DNA from: Nonomuraea solani
Lineage (GTDB): Bacteria > Actinomycetota > Actinomycetes > Streptosporangiales > Streptosporangiaceae
Assembly: GCF_900108335.1 (NCBI RefSeq)
Contig: NZ_FNVT01000008.1
Location: 124,001-188,000 of the forward strand
Direction of reading: 5' to 3'
Length of the DNA: 64,000 nt
Each line of letters begins with the position of its first letter. Position 1 is the first letter of the stretch. The notes beneath the pieces were generated by a model that was not told the origin of the DNA, ran no database searches, and saw only the letters and a program-made list of their open reading frames with translations. Both the position numbers and the translations under genes were made by a program. This document shows, piece by piece, positions 32,199 to 40,932 of the stretch.

Positions 32199-33176
32199 AT
32201 GCCGGTGACGATCGAGGTCGTCCCTCAGGACCTGATGGCGAGCAGATTCGCCATCTCGCCGCTGATCGAGACCATGCACGCGCAGTGGGTGCTCGCGGGC
32301 CGCTACCGGGCGGGCGTGCACGGCCCGTGGGTGGCGCGGTGGCGCGAGACGTACGAGGGGCTGGTGAGACGGCACCCCGTGCTGCGGGCCGCGGCCGCGA
32401 TCAGCGGCAACGTGGGCGCCTCCAACGTCGACTTCATCGCCCCGCCGCCCACCGCCGTGGACGTGCCGTTCGAGGCCGAGATCGCCGCCATGCGCGCGAC
32501 CCCGCTGGCGCAGGCGCACGCCGAGATCACCCAGGTCCTCGCGCAGCGTCCCCAGGTGCCGCCCGCGACCAGGGACTTCCTGCTCGGCCCCGACGTCGTG
32601 GACCTGCTGGCGGCGGCCTACCAGGCGCTCTGGACGGAGATCCTCTCCCACGACTGGCCACGTCTGCGCGCCGTGCTGCAGCGCGACATCGTCCACCGCG
32701 CGGGCCAGCTCGCGATCTACGGCTGGCAGGCGGCCCTGGACGACCTCAACCCGCGCGTCCACTGGCGGGCGACGGGCCACATCGAGGTGGGGCTGACCTC
32801 GCTGGCCGGGGTGCACCGGCTCGGCGGCAAGGGCCTGCTCTTCCTGCCCTCGGCGTTCATGGAGAAGATCGGCGCGTACCTGGGGGACGCCTGGCCGTAC
32901 GCGCTCATCTATCCCGCCAGGGGTCTCGCGGCCGCGACGGCCGCCCCCGACGCCGGCCTGGCCAGGCTGATCGGCCGCAGCCGCGCCCGCATCCTCGCCG
33001 AGCTGGCCGAGCCCGCCACGACCACCCAGCTCGCCGCCCTGCTCGGGCAGAGCCTGGGCACCACGGGCGAACACGTCGCGGCGCTGCGCGGAACGGGGCT
33101 GATCGCGGGCACCCGCACGGGCCGCAGCGTCCTGTACGCCCGCACGCCTCTCGGCGACGCCTTGATCAACGGCTAG
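32199..33176 (+). CDS. ArsR-like winged-helix transcriptional regulator with DUF5937-type N-terminal domain
   Basis: The 325-residue protein has a long N-terminal domain (FAISPLIETMHAQWVLAGRYRAGVHGPWVARWRETYEGLVRRHPVLRAAAA) and a C-terminal HTH_20/ArsR wing (RARILAELAEPATTTQLAALLGQSLGTTGEHVAALRGTGLIAGTRTGRSVLYARTPLGDAL). The C-terminal placement of the DNA-binding domain is typical of these actinobacterial regulators. TATAAC six bases before the ATG is a plausible -10 of a leaderless mRNA. Its likely target is the divergent MFS gene. Confidence 0.88.
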   Translation: MPVTIEVVPQDLMASRFAISPLIETMHAQWVLAGRYRAGVHGPWVARWRETYEGLVRRHPVLRAAAAISGNVGASNVDFIAPPPTAVDVPFEAEIAAMRATPLAQAHAEITQVLAQRPQVPPATRDFLLGPDVVDLLAAAYQALWTEILSHDWPRLRAVLQRDIVHRAGQLAIYGWQAALDDLNPRVHWRATGHIEVGLTSLAGVHRLGGKGLLFLPSAFMEKIGAYLGDAWPYALIYPARGLAAATAAPDAGLARLIGRSRARILAELAEPATTTQLAALLGQSLGTTGEHVAALRGTGLIAGTRTGRSVLYARTPLGDALING

Positions 33177-33243
33177 CCTGTAGGGCACGAAGGTATAGTC
33201 ACTTGCGCATCAGTTCAGCAAATTTGTTCACAGGAGCACGCGC

Positions 33244-34212
33244 ATGAACGCCGCCGACGTCGCACCCGATGCGCAGCAGGCCAGGTTCCCCCATGAGCTG
33301 ATGTACGCGGCGGCCCAGCAGTACTACATGGAGGACGCCACCCAGGGCGACATCGCCAAACGGCTGGGCGTCAGCAGGGCCACCGTGAGCCGGTTGCTCA
33401 CCGAGGCCCGCAAGCAGGGCATCGTCGAGATCAAGGTGCACCGCCCCGCCACGCTGGAGGACGGCCCGCTGGCCGCCGAGGTGGCGCAGGCCCTCAACCT
33501 GGCGCGCGTCTACCTGGTCCCCAGGGTCAGCGGCCCGGCGCTGGGCCCGTGGCTGGCCCCGGGTGTGACCAGGGCGCTGGCCGGGGTCGGCCTGCGGTCG
33601 GGCGACGTCGTGCTCGTCTCCTCGGGCACCACGGTCTACGAGTGCGCCCGCGAGGGCCTCGGGCAATATCCGGGCGTCACCATCGCGCCCGCCGTGGGCG
33701 GCCAGGAGGAGCCGCAGCCCTGGTTCCAGACCAACGAGACCACCCGCATCCTGGCCGAACGCGCCGGCGGCGTGCCCGCCTACCTCTACGCCCCCGCGCT
33801 GCCCGGTCCCGAGCTGTTCTACTCGCTGCAGCACGAGCCGTCCGTACGCCGCGTCATGGACCTGTGGGCGCACGCCAAGTGCGCCATCGTCGGCGTGGGC
33901 TCCGCGCCGCTGATGCGCCAGATGGTGCCCGCCTTCATGCCGCGCGACACCGAGAGCCTGCGCCGGGCCGTGGGCGACGTGTGCATGCGGGTCTACGACC
34001 GCGACGGCGCCCCGGTGACCTATCCGGGCAGCGAGCGCCTGGTGGCGCCGAAGCCGGAGGAGCTGCGCGGCATCCCGCACACGATCGCCGTCGCGGTCGG
34101 CGCCGAGAAGGTGCTCTCGATCGTCGCCGGGGCCAGGGGCGGCTACTTCAACCAGCTCGTCACGGACACGCCCACGGCGGAGGGCCTGGTGGCGGCCGCT
34201 CACCAGCTCTGA
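33244..34212 (+). CDS. SorC/DeoR-type sugar-binding transcriptional regulator
   Basis: The 322-residue regulator has an N-terminal HTH (AAQQYYMEDATQGDIAKRLGVSRATVSRLLTEARKQGIVEIKV) and the SorC sugar-phosphate-binding domain (VVLVSSGTTVYECAREGLGQYPGVTIAPAVGG, CAIVGVGSAPLMRQMVPAF, HTIAVAVGAEKVLSIVAGARGGYFNQLVTDTPTAEGL). It opens the following transport and kinase operon and probably senses a phosphorylated product of the kinases. AGGAG precedes the ATG; TATAGT (33194-33199) is a possible -10 box, and CAAATTTG lies between. LsrR of the autoinducer-2 system is of the same family. Confidence 0.93.
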   Translation: MNAADVAPDAQQARFPHELMYAAAQQYYMEDATQGDIAKRLGVSRATVSRLLTEARKQGIVEIKVHRPATLEDGPLAAEVAQALNLARVYLVPRVSGPALGPWLAPGVTRALAGVGLRSGDVVLVSSGTTVYECAREGLGQYPGVTIAPAVGGQEEPQPWFQTNETTRILAERAGGVPAYLYAPALPGPELFYSLQHEPSVRRVMDLWAHAKCAIVGVGSAPLMRQMVPAFMPRDTESLRRAVGDVCMRVYDRDGAPVTYPGSERLVAPKPEELRGIPHTIAVAVGAEKVLSIVAGARGGYFNQLVTDTPTAEGLVAAAHQL

Positions 34213-34338
34213 ACATCTGTGCTGGACAAAGTTTCTGGGCGCGCGCTAACGTGAGCCGCACCACAGGATGTGCCTTCCTGTGAGGGCACGTCCCTGTCTC
34301 GGGGGCAGCGAGCGTCAAAGAAACCAAAGGAAACACCC

Positions 34339-35427
34339 GTGAACAGAGCTCAGATGCGGACCTCCGCGTTCGCCGCAGTGGCAGTGCTCGCAGGCTCGGT
34401 CCTGGCCGCGTGCGGCTCAGGCTCCGGAGCCACCGGCGCGACCGCCAGTGGCGCCGGCGACGTGGAGAACGCCAAGGTCGCCTTCCTGATGCCCGACCTC
34501 GCGTCGACCCGGTACGAGCTGCAGGACAAGCCCCTTTTCGAGGCCAAGATGAAGCAGCTCTGCCCGAGCTGCGAGGTCATCTACCAGAACGCCGACTCCG
34601 ACGCGGCCAAGCAGCAGCAACAGGCCAACTCCGCGCTCGCCCAGGGCGTCAAGGCCATCGTGCTCGACCCGGTCGACTCCGCCGCCGCGGCCACCATCGT
34701 CAAGACGGCCCAGTCGCAGCAGGTCCCGGTCATCGCCTACGACCGGCCGATTCCGGCCACGCCCGCCGACTACTACATCTCGTTCGACAACGAGAAGATC
34801 GGCTCCATGATCGCCCAGTCCCTGGTGGACCACCTCAAGGCCGAGAAGGCCGAGGGCGGGATCCTGCAGGTCAACGGCTCGCCCACGGACGCGGCGGCCG
34901 GGCTGATCAAGAAGGGCATCCACAGCGCGGTGGACCCGAGCGGGTTCAAGCTGCTGGCCGAGTACGACACCCCCGACTGGCAGCCGGAGAAGGCCCAGAC
35001 CTGGGTCAGCGGCCAGATCACCCAGTTCAAGGACCAGATCGTCGGCGTGGTCGCGGCCAACGACGGCACCGGCGGCGGCACGATCGCCGCGTTCAAGGCC
35101 GCCGGGGTCAAGGTGCCGCCGGTCACCGGCAACGACGCCGAGGTCGCCGCCGCGCAGCGGATCATCGCGGGCGACCAGTACAACACGATCTCCAAGCCCA
35201 TCAAGATCGTCGCCGAGGCGTCGGCGACGACGGCGTACGCATTCATGCAGGGCAAGAAGCCCGCGGGCAAGAGCACGCTGTACAACACGCCGTCCGAGTT
35301 GTTCGTCCCCACGGTCGTGACCAAGGAGAACATCAAGGAGGTCCTGTTCGACAGCGGCATCATGAAGGCCGCCGACGTGTGCACGGGCGAGTACGCCAAG
35401 GGCTGCGAAGAGCTCGGCATCAAGTAG
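34339..35427 (+). CDS. Monosaccharide-type ABC solute-binding lipoprotein (XylF/RbsB-like)
   Basis: The 362-residue precursor has a signal peptide and lipobox (FAAVAVLAGSVLAACGSG). The type I sugar-binding fold follows (VAFLMPDLASTRYELQDKPLFEAKMKQL, ALAQGVKAIVLDPVDSAAAATIVKTAQSQQVPVIAYDRPI, ADYYISFDNEKIGSMIAQSLVDHL, DQIVGVVAANDGTGGGTIAAFKAAGV). The DRPI and FDN motifs match xylose/ribose-type binding proteins. GTG has AAAGGA eight bases upstream. In the 126-base leader, GATGTGCC and GGCACGTC can pair, giving an 8-bp stem with one G-U. Confidence 0.93.
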   Translation: MNRAQMRTSAFAAVAVLAGSVLAACGSGSGATGATASGAGDVENAKVAFLMPDLASTRYELQDKPLFEAKMKQLCPSCEVIYQNADSDAAKQQQQANSALAQGVKAIVLDPVDSAAAATIVKTAQSQQVPVIAYDRPIPATPADYYISFDNEKIGSMIAQSLVDHLKAEKAEGGILQVNGSPTDAAAGLIKKGIHSAVDPSGFKLLAEYDTPDWQPEKAQTWVSGQITQFKDQIVGVVAANDGTGGGTIAAFKAAGVKVPPVTGNDAEVAAAQRIIAGDQYNTISKPIKIVAEASATTAYAFMQGKKPAGKSTLYNTPSELFVPTVVTKENIKEVLFDSGIMKAADVCTGEYAKGCEELGIK

Positions 35428-35437
35428 GAGTGCGCGG

Positions 35438-36196
35438 ATGACCGTCCTGTCCCTGCGCGGGATCAACAAGACCTTCGGCGCGGTGGCCGCGCTCACCGAC
35501 ATCGAGCTCGACGTCGCCGCCGGCCAGGTCGTCGCCATCGTCGGAGACAACGGCGCGGGCAAGTCCACGCTGGTCAAGATCCTGTCGGGCGTGCACCCGC
35601 CGGACGCGGGCACGATCACGTTCGAGGGGCGGGCGGTCGACATCCCCACCCCGGCCGCCGCCCACAAGCTCGGCATCGCCACGGTCTTCCAGGACCTGGC
35701 GCTCTGCGAGAACCTGAACGTCATCCAGAACCTGTTCCTCGGCCAGGAGATCCGCCCGCTACGGCTGAACGACGTGGCCATGGAGACCCGCTCGTGGGAG
35801 CTGCTCCGCCAGCTCTCCGCGAAGATCCCCAGCGTACGGGTGCCGGTCGCGGCGCTGTCGGGCGGTCAGCGGCAGACGGTGGCCATCGCGAGGTCGCTGC
35901 TCGGCGACCCCAAGGTCATCATCCTCGACGAGCCCACCGCCGCGCTCGGCGTGGCCCAGACGGCCGAGGTGCTCAACCTGGTCGAGCGGCTGCGCGAGAA
36001 CGGCCTGGGCGTCATCATGATCAGCCACAACATGGCGGACGTGAAGGCCGTCGCCGACACCGTGGCGGTGCTGCGGCTCGGCCGCAACAACGGCGTGTTC
36101 GACGTGGGGCAGGTATCCACCGAGGACATCATCGCCGCCATCACCGGCGCCACCGACAACGCGGTGTCCAGGCGGGCCCAGAAGGGACAGTCGTGA
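35438..36196 (+). CDS. Sugar ABC transporter ATPase, single-domain (XylG-like)
   Basis: The 252-residue ATPase has Walker A GDNGAGKSTLVK, signature ALSGGQRQTVAIARSL, Walker B VIILDEPTAALG and H-loop MISHN. RbsA/XylG proteins usually have two such domains; this is a one-domain version, as in several actinobacterial operons, and would act as a homodimer. It starts ten bases after the binding-protein stop and its stop overlaps the permease start (GTGA). Confidence 0.95.
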   Translation: MTVLSLRGINKTFGAVAALTDIELDVAAGQVVAIVGDNGAGKSTLVKILSGVHPPDAGTITFEGRAVDIPTPAAAHKLGIATVFQDLALCENLNVIQNLFLGQEIRPLRLNDVAMETRSWELLRQLSAKIPSVRVPVAALSGGQRQTVAIARSLLGDPKVIILDEPTAALGVAQTAEVLNLVERLRENGLGVIMISHNMADVKAVADTVAVLRLGRNNGVFDVGQVSTEDIIAAITGATDNAVSRRAQKGQS

Positions 36197-37425
36197 GTAC
36201 CATCGCCACCGACCGCCAGGACGAGCGGCTGAAGAACCGTGACGGGCTGCGCGGCGCGGTCGCCGACGTCGTCGAGCGGGCCCGCGGCGGTGACCTGGGC
36301 GTCATCCCGGTCGTCGTGGGGCTGATCGTCATCTGGTCGGTCTTCCAGATCCTCAACCCGATCTTCCTGTCCAGCGCGAACCTGGTGAACCTCACGCTGG
36401 AGTCCGCCGCCGTCGGCGTCATCGCGCTCGGCATCGTGTGCGTGCTGCTGGTGGGCCAGATCGACCTGTCCGTCGGCTCGGTCAGCGGGCTGTCGGGGGC
36501 GGTGCTCGCGGTGCTGTTCGTGGGCGAGGGGCTGCCGGTCTGGCTGGCCATCGGAGCCGCGGTCCTCATGGGCGCGGTGATCGGGTGGCTGTACGGGCAG
36601 CTCTTCAACCGGTTCGGCGTCCCCAGCTTCGTGATCACGCTGGCCGGGCTGCTGGCCTTCCTCGGGCTCCAGTTGTACGTGCTGGGCACCAAGGGCTCGA
36701 TCAACCTGCCGTTCGACTCGGGGCTGGTGAACTTCGCGCAGCTCGACTTCGTACCGGCGTGGTTGTCGTACACGTTCGCGGTGATCGCGGCGGTCTGGCT
36801 GTTCGCCAGCGGCTTCCTGCACGCTCAAGAGCGGCGCAAGGCTGGTCTTTCCGCCAGGAGCGTGTCGACGCTGGCGCTGCGGAGCGTGGCGCTGCTGGTG
36901 GTGCTGGCGTTCGTGGTCTGGTATCTCGGCCAGACGCGCGGCGTCGGCTGGATGTTCGTCTTCTTCGTGGCGCTGGTGCTGATCATGCACTACCTGCTGT
37001 CGCGGACGAAGTGGGGCCGCGCGGTCTACGCCGTCGGCGGCAACGAGGAGGCCGCGCGCCGGGCCGGCATCAACGTCAGGGCGATCTACACCTCCGTGTT
37101 CGTGCTCTGCTCGACGTTCGCCGCGGTCGGCGGCATCCTGGCCGCGGCCCGGCTGGCGGCGGCCAACCAGAGCAGCGGCGCGGGCGACGTCAACCTCAAC
37201 GCCATCGCGGCGGCCGTGATCGGCGGGACGAGCCTGTTCGGCGGGCGCGGCACCGCGTTCGGCGCGCTGCTCGGCATCATCGTGATCCAGTCGATCTCCA
37301 GCGGCCTGACCCTGCTCAACCTCGACTCCTCGATCAGGTTCGTGGTCACCGGGGCGGTGCTGCTGCTCGCCGTCATCGTCGACTCCGTGTCGCGCCGGTC
37401 GAGGACCTCCCACGGCAGGGCCTGA
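36193..37425 (+). CDS. Monosaccharide ABC transporter permease (XylH/RbsC-like)
   Basis: The 410-residue membrane protein has about 10-12 helices and the family motifs LTLESAAVGVIALGIVCVLLVGQIDLSVGSVSGLSGAVLAVL and YAVGGNEEAARRAGINV. The ending NLNAIAAAVIGGTSLFGGRGTAFGALLGIIVIQSISSGLTLLNLDSS also fits. A soluble basic stretch (HAQERRKAGLSARSVST) in the middle matches the XylH insert. GTG overlaps the ATPase stop; the stop TGA overlaps the first kinase ATG by one base. Confidence 0.95.
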   Translation: MSTIATDRQDERLKNRDGLRGAVADVVERARGGDLGVIPVVVGLIVIWSVFQILNPIFLSSANLVNLTLESAAVGVIALGIVCVLLVGQIDLSVGSVSGLSGAVLAVLFVGEGLPVWLAIGAAVLMGAVIGWLYGQLFNRFGVPSFVITLAGLLAFLGLQLYVLGTKGSINLPFDSGLVNFAQLDFVPAWLSYTFAVIAAVWLFASGFLHAQERRKAGLSARSVSTLALRSVALLVVLAFVVWYLGQTRGVGWMFVFFVALVLIMHYLLSRTKWGRAVYAVGGNEEAARRAGINVRAIYTSVFVLCSTFAAVGGILAAARLAAANQSSGAGDVNLNAIAAAVIGGTSLFGGRGTAFGALLGIIVIQSISSGLTLLNLDSSIRFVVTGAVLLLAVIVDSVSRRSRTSHGRA

Positions 37426-38900
37426 TGGCGATCATCTGCGTGGACGCGGGAACCACGGTCATCAAGGCGGTCCTGTACGACGCCACGGGCGCCGAATCGG
37501 CGATCGCCCGGCGCGACACCGTCGTGTCCAGGCCCGCGCCCGGCCACGCCGAGCAGGACATGACCGCGGTATGGGACGCGGTCGCCGCCACCGTGCGCGA
37601 GGTCTCGGCCCAAGCCGACGGTGTCGAGTTCGTGGCGGTCACCGCCCAGGGCGACGGCTGCTGGCTGATCGACGCCGACGGCGCGCCGACCGGCCCGGCC
37701 ATCCTCTGGAACGACGCCAGAGCGGCCGCCACGGTGGACGCCTGGACCCGATCAGGGCTCGCGGCGACGGCCTTCCGGCTCAACGGCTCGTCGGCCGCCT
37801 CCGGGCTGCCGCACGCCATCCTGACCTGGCTGCGCGCGCACGACCCCGACCGGCTCGACCGCTCCAGCGCCATGCTGACCTGCGGCGGCTGGATCTTCGC
37901 CCGGATGACCGGGGAGGCGGTGGCCGACGAGTCCGACGCCTCCGCGCCGTTCATGGACCTGCGGGCGCGGGCCTACTCGCGGGAACTGCTCGGCCTGTTC
38001 GATCTGGAGTGGGCCGAGCGGCTGCTGCCCCCGGCGCGGTCCTGCCCCGTCGCCGAGCTGACCCCGGACGCCGCCGCCACGCTGGGCCTGCCCGCCGGAA
38101 CCCCGGTGGTGATGGCCCCCTACGACATCGCCGCGACGGCGCTGGGCGCGGGCGCGGTGGCGGCCGGGCAGGCGTGCGGCATCCTCGGCACCACGCTGTG
38201 CACCGAGGTCGTCGTCGAGTCCCCCGACCTGGAGGGCGACCCGATCGGCATCACGATCGCGCTGCCCGGCGGCTACCTGCGGGCCTTCCCCACGTTCGCG
38301 GGCACCGAGGTGGTGCGGTGGACGTGCGGCCTGCTGGGGCTGTCGGACCCCGCCGAACTCGGTGAGCTGGCCATGCTGAGCGAGCCGGGGGCGGGCGGGC
38401 TGGCGTTCCTGCCGTACCTGTCGCCGGCCGGTGAGCGGGCGCCGTTCTCCGATCCCCTGGCCAGGGGCGCGCTGCTGGGCATGTCGTTCGAGCACGGCCG
38501 CGAGCACGTCGCCAGGGCGGTGCTCGAAGGGCTGACGATGGTCATCCGCGACTGCCTGGCGGCCACCGGGGCCGCGCCCACCGAGCTGCGGGTGTGCGGG
38601 GGCGGCTCGGCCAGCGCGACCTGGCTCGGGCTGATCGCCGACGTCACCGGGCTGCCCGTGCGCCGTTCCGCGGACGCGGAGGTGGGGGCGCGGGGGGCGT
38701 ACCTGGTGGGGCTGGCGGCCACGGGCCGCGCTGCGTCCATCGCGGCCGCGGCGGCCGAGCACGTACGCCTGCGCGACGCGGTCGAGCCCGATCCGGCGCG
38801 GCGGGCGTTCTATGACCGCTTGTTCGAGGACTTTCTGACCCTGCGCGCGAACACCGCGGGCACCTGGCCCCTACTCGGTGACCTGCGGAGTCGTACATGA
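37425..38900 (+). CDS. FGGY-family carbohydrate kinase (first of two)
   Basis: The 491-residue kinase has the two actin-like halves of the family: N-terminal IICVDAGTTVIKAVLYDATG with EFVAVTAQGDGCWLID, and C-terminal VVMAPYDIAATALGAGAVAAGQACGILGTTLCTEVVV, with the catalytic Asp in APYDIAA. The ATP-site segment is ELRVCGGGSASATWLGLIADVTGLPVRRSADAEVGARGAYLVGLAA. It differs clearly from the second kinase in the operon, so the two probably act on different substrates or form a heteromer. Candidates are pentitol, tetritol or AI-2-like substrates. Overlaps at both ends (TGATG and ATGA) show tight coupling. Confidence 0.92.
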   Translation: MAIICVDAGTTVIKAVLYDATGAESAIARRDTVVSRPAPGHAEQDMTAVWDAVAATVREVSAQADGVEFVAVTAQGDGCWLIDADGAPTGPAILWNDARAAATVDAWTRSGLAATAFRLNGSSAASGLPHAILTWLRAHDPDRLDRSSAMLTCGGWIFARMTGEAVADESDASAPFMDLRARAYSRELLGLFDLEWAERLLPPARSCPVAELTPDAAATLGLPAGTPVVMAPYDIAATALGAGAVAAGQACGILGTTLCTEVVVESPDLEGDPIGITIALPGGYLRAFPTFAGTEVVRWTCGLLGLSDPAELGELAMLSEPGAGGLAFLPYLSPAGERAPFSDPLARGALLGMSFEHGREHVARAVLEGLTMVIRDCLAATGAAPTELRVCGGGSASATWLGLIADVTGLPVRRSADAEVGARGAYLVGLAATGRAASIAAAAAEHVRLRDAVEPDPARRAFYDRLFEDFLTLRANTAGTWPLLGDLRSRT

Positions 38901-40321
38901 GCGTGTGGATCGGCATCGACCTCGGGACGCAGAGCGTGCGGGCGCTGGCCGTGGCCGGCGACGGGCGGGTGCTCGGCACCGGCAGCCGTCCGCTGACCAG
39001 CCACCGCGACGGTCCGCGCCACGAGCAGGACCCCGAGCAGTGGTGGCGTGAGCTGGCCGCGGCCACCCGCGAGGCCCTGCGCGACGTGCCCGCCACCGAG
39101 CGGGTCGAGGGCGTCGCGGTGGACGCGACATCTGGAACGGTCCTGCTCACCGACCCTTCAGGACGTCCGCTGACGCCCGCTCTCATGTACGACGACCGGC
39201 GCGCGGACGCCTCCCGTGCCAACGAGGCGGGCGCGCTCGTGTGGGAGCGGCTCGGCTACCGGCGCATGCAGCCCAACTGGGCGCTGCCGAAGCTGCTGTG
39301 GCTGCTGCGCGACGCCCCTGCGGGGGCGCGGCTGGCCCACCAGAGCGACTTCGTCAACCGCCGCCTGGTGGGGCGCGAGGTGGCCACCGACCTGAGCAAC
39401 GCGCTCAAGACCGGCGTGGACCTGATCGAGGAGCGCTGGCCGGCGGAGGTGTTCGACGCGCTGGGGGTGCCTTCCGGCCTCCTGCCCGAGGTCGTACGGC
39501 CGGGGGCCCGGCTGGGCGAGGTGTGCGCGGCGGCGGCCGGGGAGACCGGCATCCCCGAGGGCACCCCGGTCGTCGCCGGGACCACGGACGGCTGCGCGGC
39601 CCAGCTCGGCGCGGGGGCGCAGCGGGTCGGGAGCTGGAACTCGGTGCTCGGCACGACGCTGGTGCTGAAGGGCGTGACGAAGGAGCTCATCGACGACCCG
39701 CTGGGCGTCGTCTACTCCCATCGCGCCCCGGACGGCTCCTGGCTGCCCGGCGGCGCCTCCAGCACCGGCGCCGGCGCCCTGACCCGTGACCTCCCCGGTC
39801 GCGACCTCGCCGAGCTGAGCGAGCGGGCCGCCGCCCGTCCTCCTTCGTCGGCCGTCACGTATCCCTTGGTGTCGCGGGGTGAGCGGTTTCCGTTCGCCGC
39901 GCCGGACGCCGAGACCTTCACACTCGGGGAGCCGGCCGACGACGTTGAGCGCTATGCCGCCATCCTGCTCGGCGCGGCCTTCGTGGAGCGGCTCTGCTTC
40001 GACTACCTCGACCTTCTCGGCGCCCCCGTGGACGGTGAGATCATTCTGACCGGCGGCGCCACCCGCAGCGCGTACTGGACACAGCTCAGGGCCGACGTCC
40101 TGGGACGTCCTGTGACGCTGCGGGAGAACGCCGAACCCGCGCTGGGCATGGCCGTCCTGGCGGGCGGTGACCCGGCCCGCATGATCAGGACCCGGGCCGT
40201 GATCGACCCGTCAGGAGCCGATCTGAGCGAGCCCTACCTGGCCTTCGTCACCGAGCTGGAACGGCGCGGCTGGCTCACCGCGACCGCCGCGGAACACGCC
40301 CGCGAGAGGAGCGCCCCATGA
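38897..40321 (+). CDS. FGGY-family carbohydrate kinase (second), xylulokinase-like
   Basis: The 474-residue protein has VWIGIDLGTQSVRALAVAGDGRVL, EGVAVDATSGTVLLTDPSGRPLTPALMYDDRRA, VVAGTTDGCAAQLGAGAQRVGSWNSVLGTTLVLKGV (catalytic Asp in GTTDG) and EIILTGGATRSAYWTQLRADVLGRPVTLRENAEPALGMAVLAG. The YDDRR segment and overall layout resemble xylulokinase/L-ribulokinase-type enzymes. It starts within the stop of the first kinase (ATGA) and its stop overlaps the phosphatase start. Confidence 0.92.
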   Translation: MSVWIGIDLGTQSVRALAVAGDGRVLGTGSRPLTSHRDGPRHEQDPEQWWRELAAATREALRDVPATERVEGVAVDATSGTVLLTDPSGRPLTPALMYDDRRADASRANEAGALVWERLGYRRMQPNWALPKLLWLLRDAPAGARLAHQSDFVNRRLVGREVATDLSNALKTGVDLIEERWPAEVFDALGVPSGLLPEVVRPGARLGEVCAAAAGETGIPEGTPVVAGTTDGCAAQLGAGAQRVGSWNSVLGTTLVLKGVTKELIDDPLGVVYSHRAPDGSWLPGGASSTGAGALTRDLPGRDLAELSERAAARPPSSAVTYPLVSRGERFPFAAPDAETFTLGEPADDVERYAAILLGAAFVERLCFDYLDLLGAPVDGEIILTGGATRSAYWTQLRADVLGRPVTLRENAEPALGMAVLAGGDPARMIRTRAVIDPSGADLSEPYLAFVTELERRGWLTATAAEHARERSAP

Positions 40322-40932
40322 CCGACCTCGTGCTCGTCCGCCACGGCGAGACCGTCTGGCACGCCGAGAACCGCTACGCCGGGCTCAGCGACATCGAGCT
40401 CACCCCGCGCGGCCACGCCCAGGCCGTGCGACTGGCCGGCTGGGCCGCGGGGGCGGGCCTGGAGGCCGTCTGGTCGTCCACGCTGAGCCGGGCCCGCATC
40501 ACCGCCGAAACCGCCGCCAAAGAGGCGAGTCTGCCGGTTCAGGTGGACGCGCGGCTGGTCGAGCTGGACTTCGGGCAGGCCGACGGGCTCACCGCCGCCG
40601 AGATGAAGGCCCGCTTCCCCGAGGCCAGGGCCGCCTTCGAGGCCGATCCCGCCGGGAGCCCACTGCCGGGCGGCGAGGACCCGTACGAGGCGGCCGAGCG
40701 TTTCGTGGCCGCCCTGGAGGACATCGCCGCCGAGCACCCGACCGGCCGCGTGCTGGTGGTCGCCCACACGACCGCCATCAGGCTCGCCCTGTGCCGGCTC
40801 ATCGGGGTGCCGCTCGGCGAGTACCGGCGGCTGTTCCCGCGCCTGGACAACTGTGCCCTCACCGAACTGCGCCTGCGCGCCGGGCGGATCGCGATGTTGC
40901 AGTACAACTCCCCGATTGGAGCCGTTCGTTGA
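40318..40932 (+). CDS. Histidine phosphatase family protein (phosphoglycerate mutase-like)
   Basis: The 204-residue enzyme has the phospho-acceptor motif TDLVLVRHGETVWHAENRYAGLSDIELTPRGHAQA and the second catalytic His in RVLVVAHTTAIRLALCRL. Small members dephosphorylate sugar phosphates and related metabolites. In this operon it could remove phosphate from a kinase product or recycle a dead-end phosphosugar. ATGA and TTGA overlaps join it to both neighbours. Confidence 0.93.
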   Translation: MTDLVLVRHGETVWHAENRYAGLSDIELTPRGHAQAVRLAGWAAGAGLEAVWSSTLSRARITAETAAKEASLPVQVDARLVELDFGQADGLTAAEMKARFPEARAAFEADPAGSPLPGGEDPYEAAERFVAALEDIAAEHPTGRVLVVAHTTAIRLALCRLIGVPLGEYRRLFPRLDNCALTELRLRAGRIAMLQYNSPIGAVR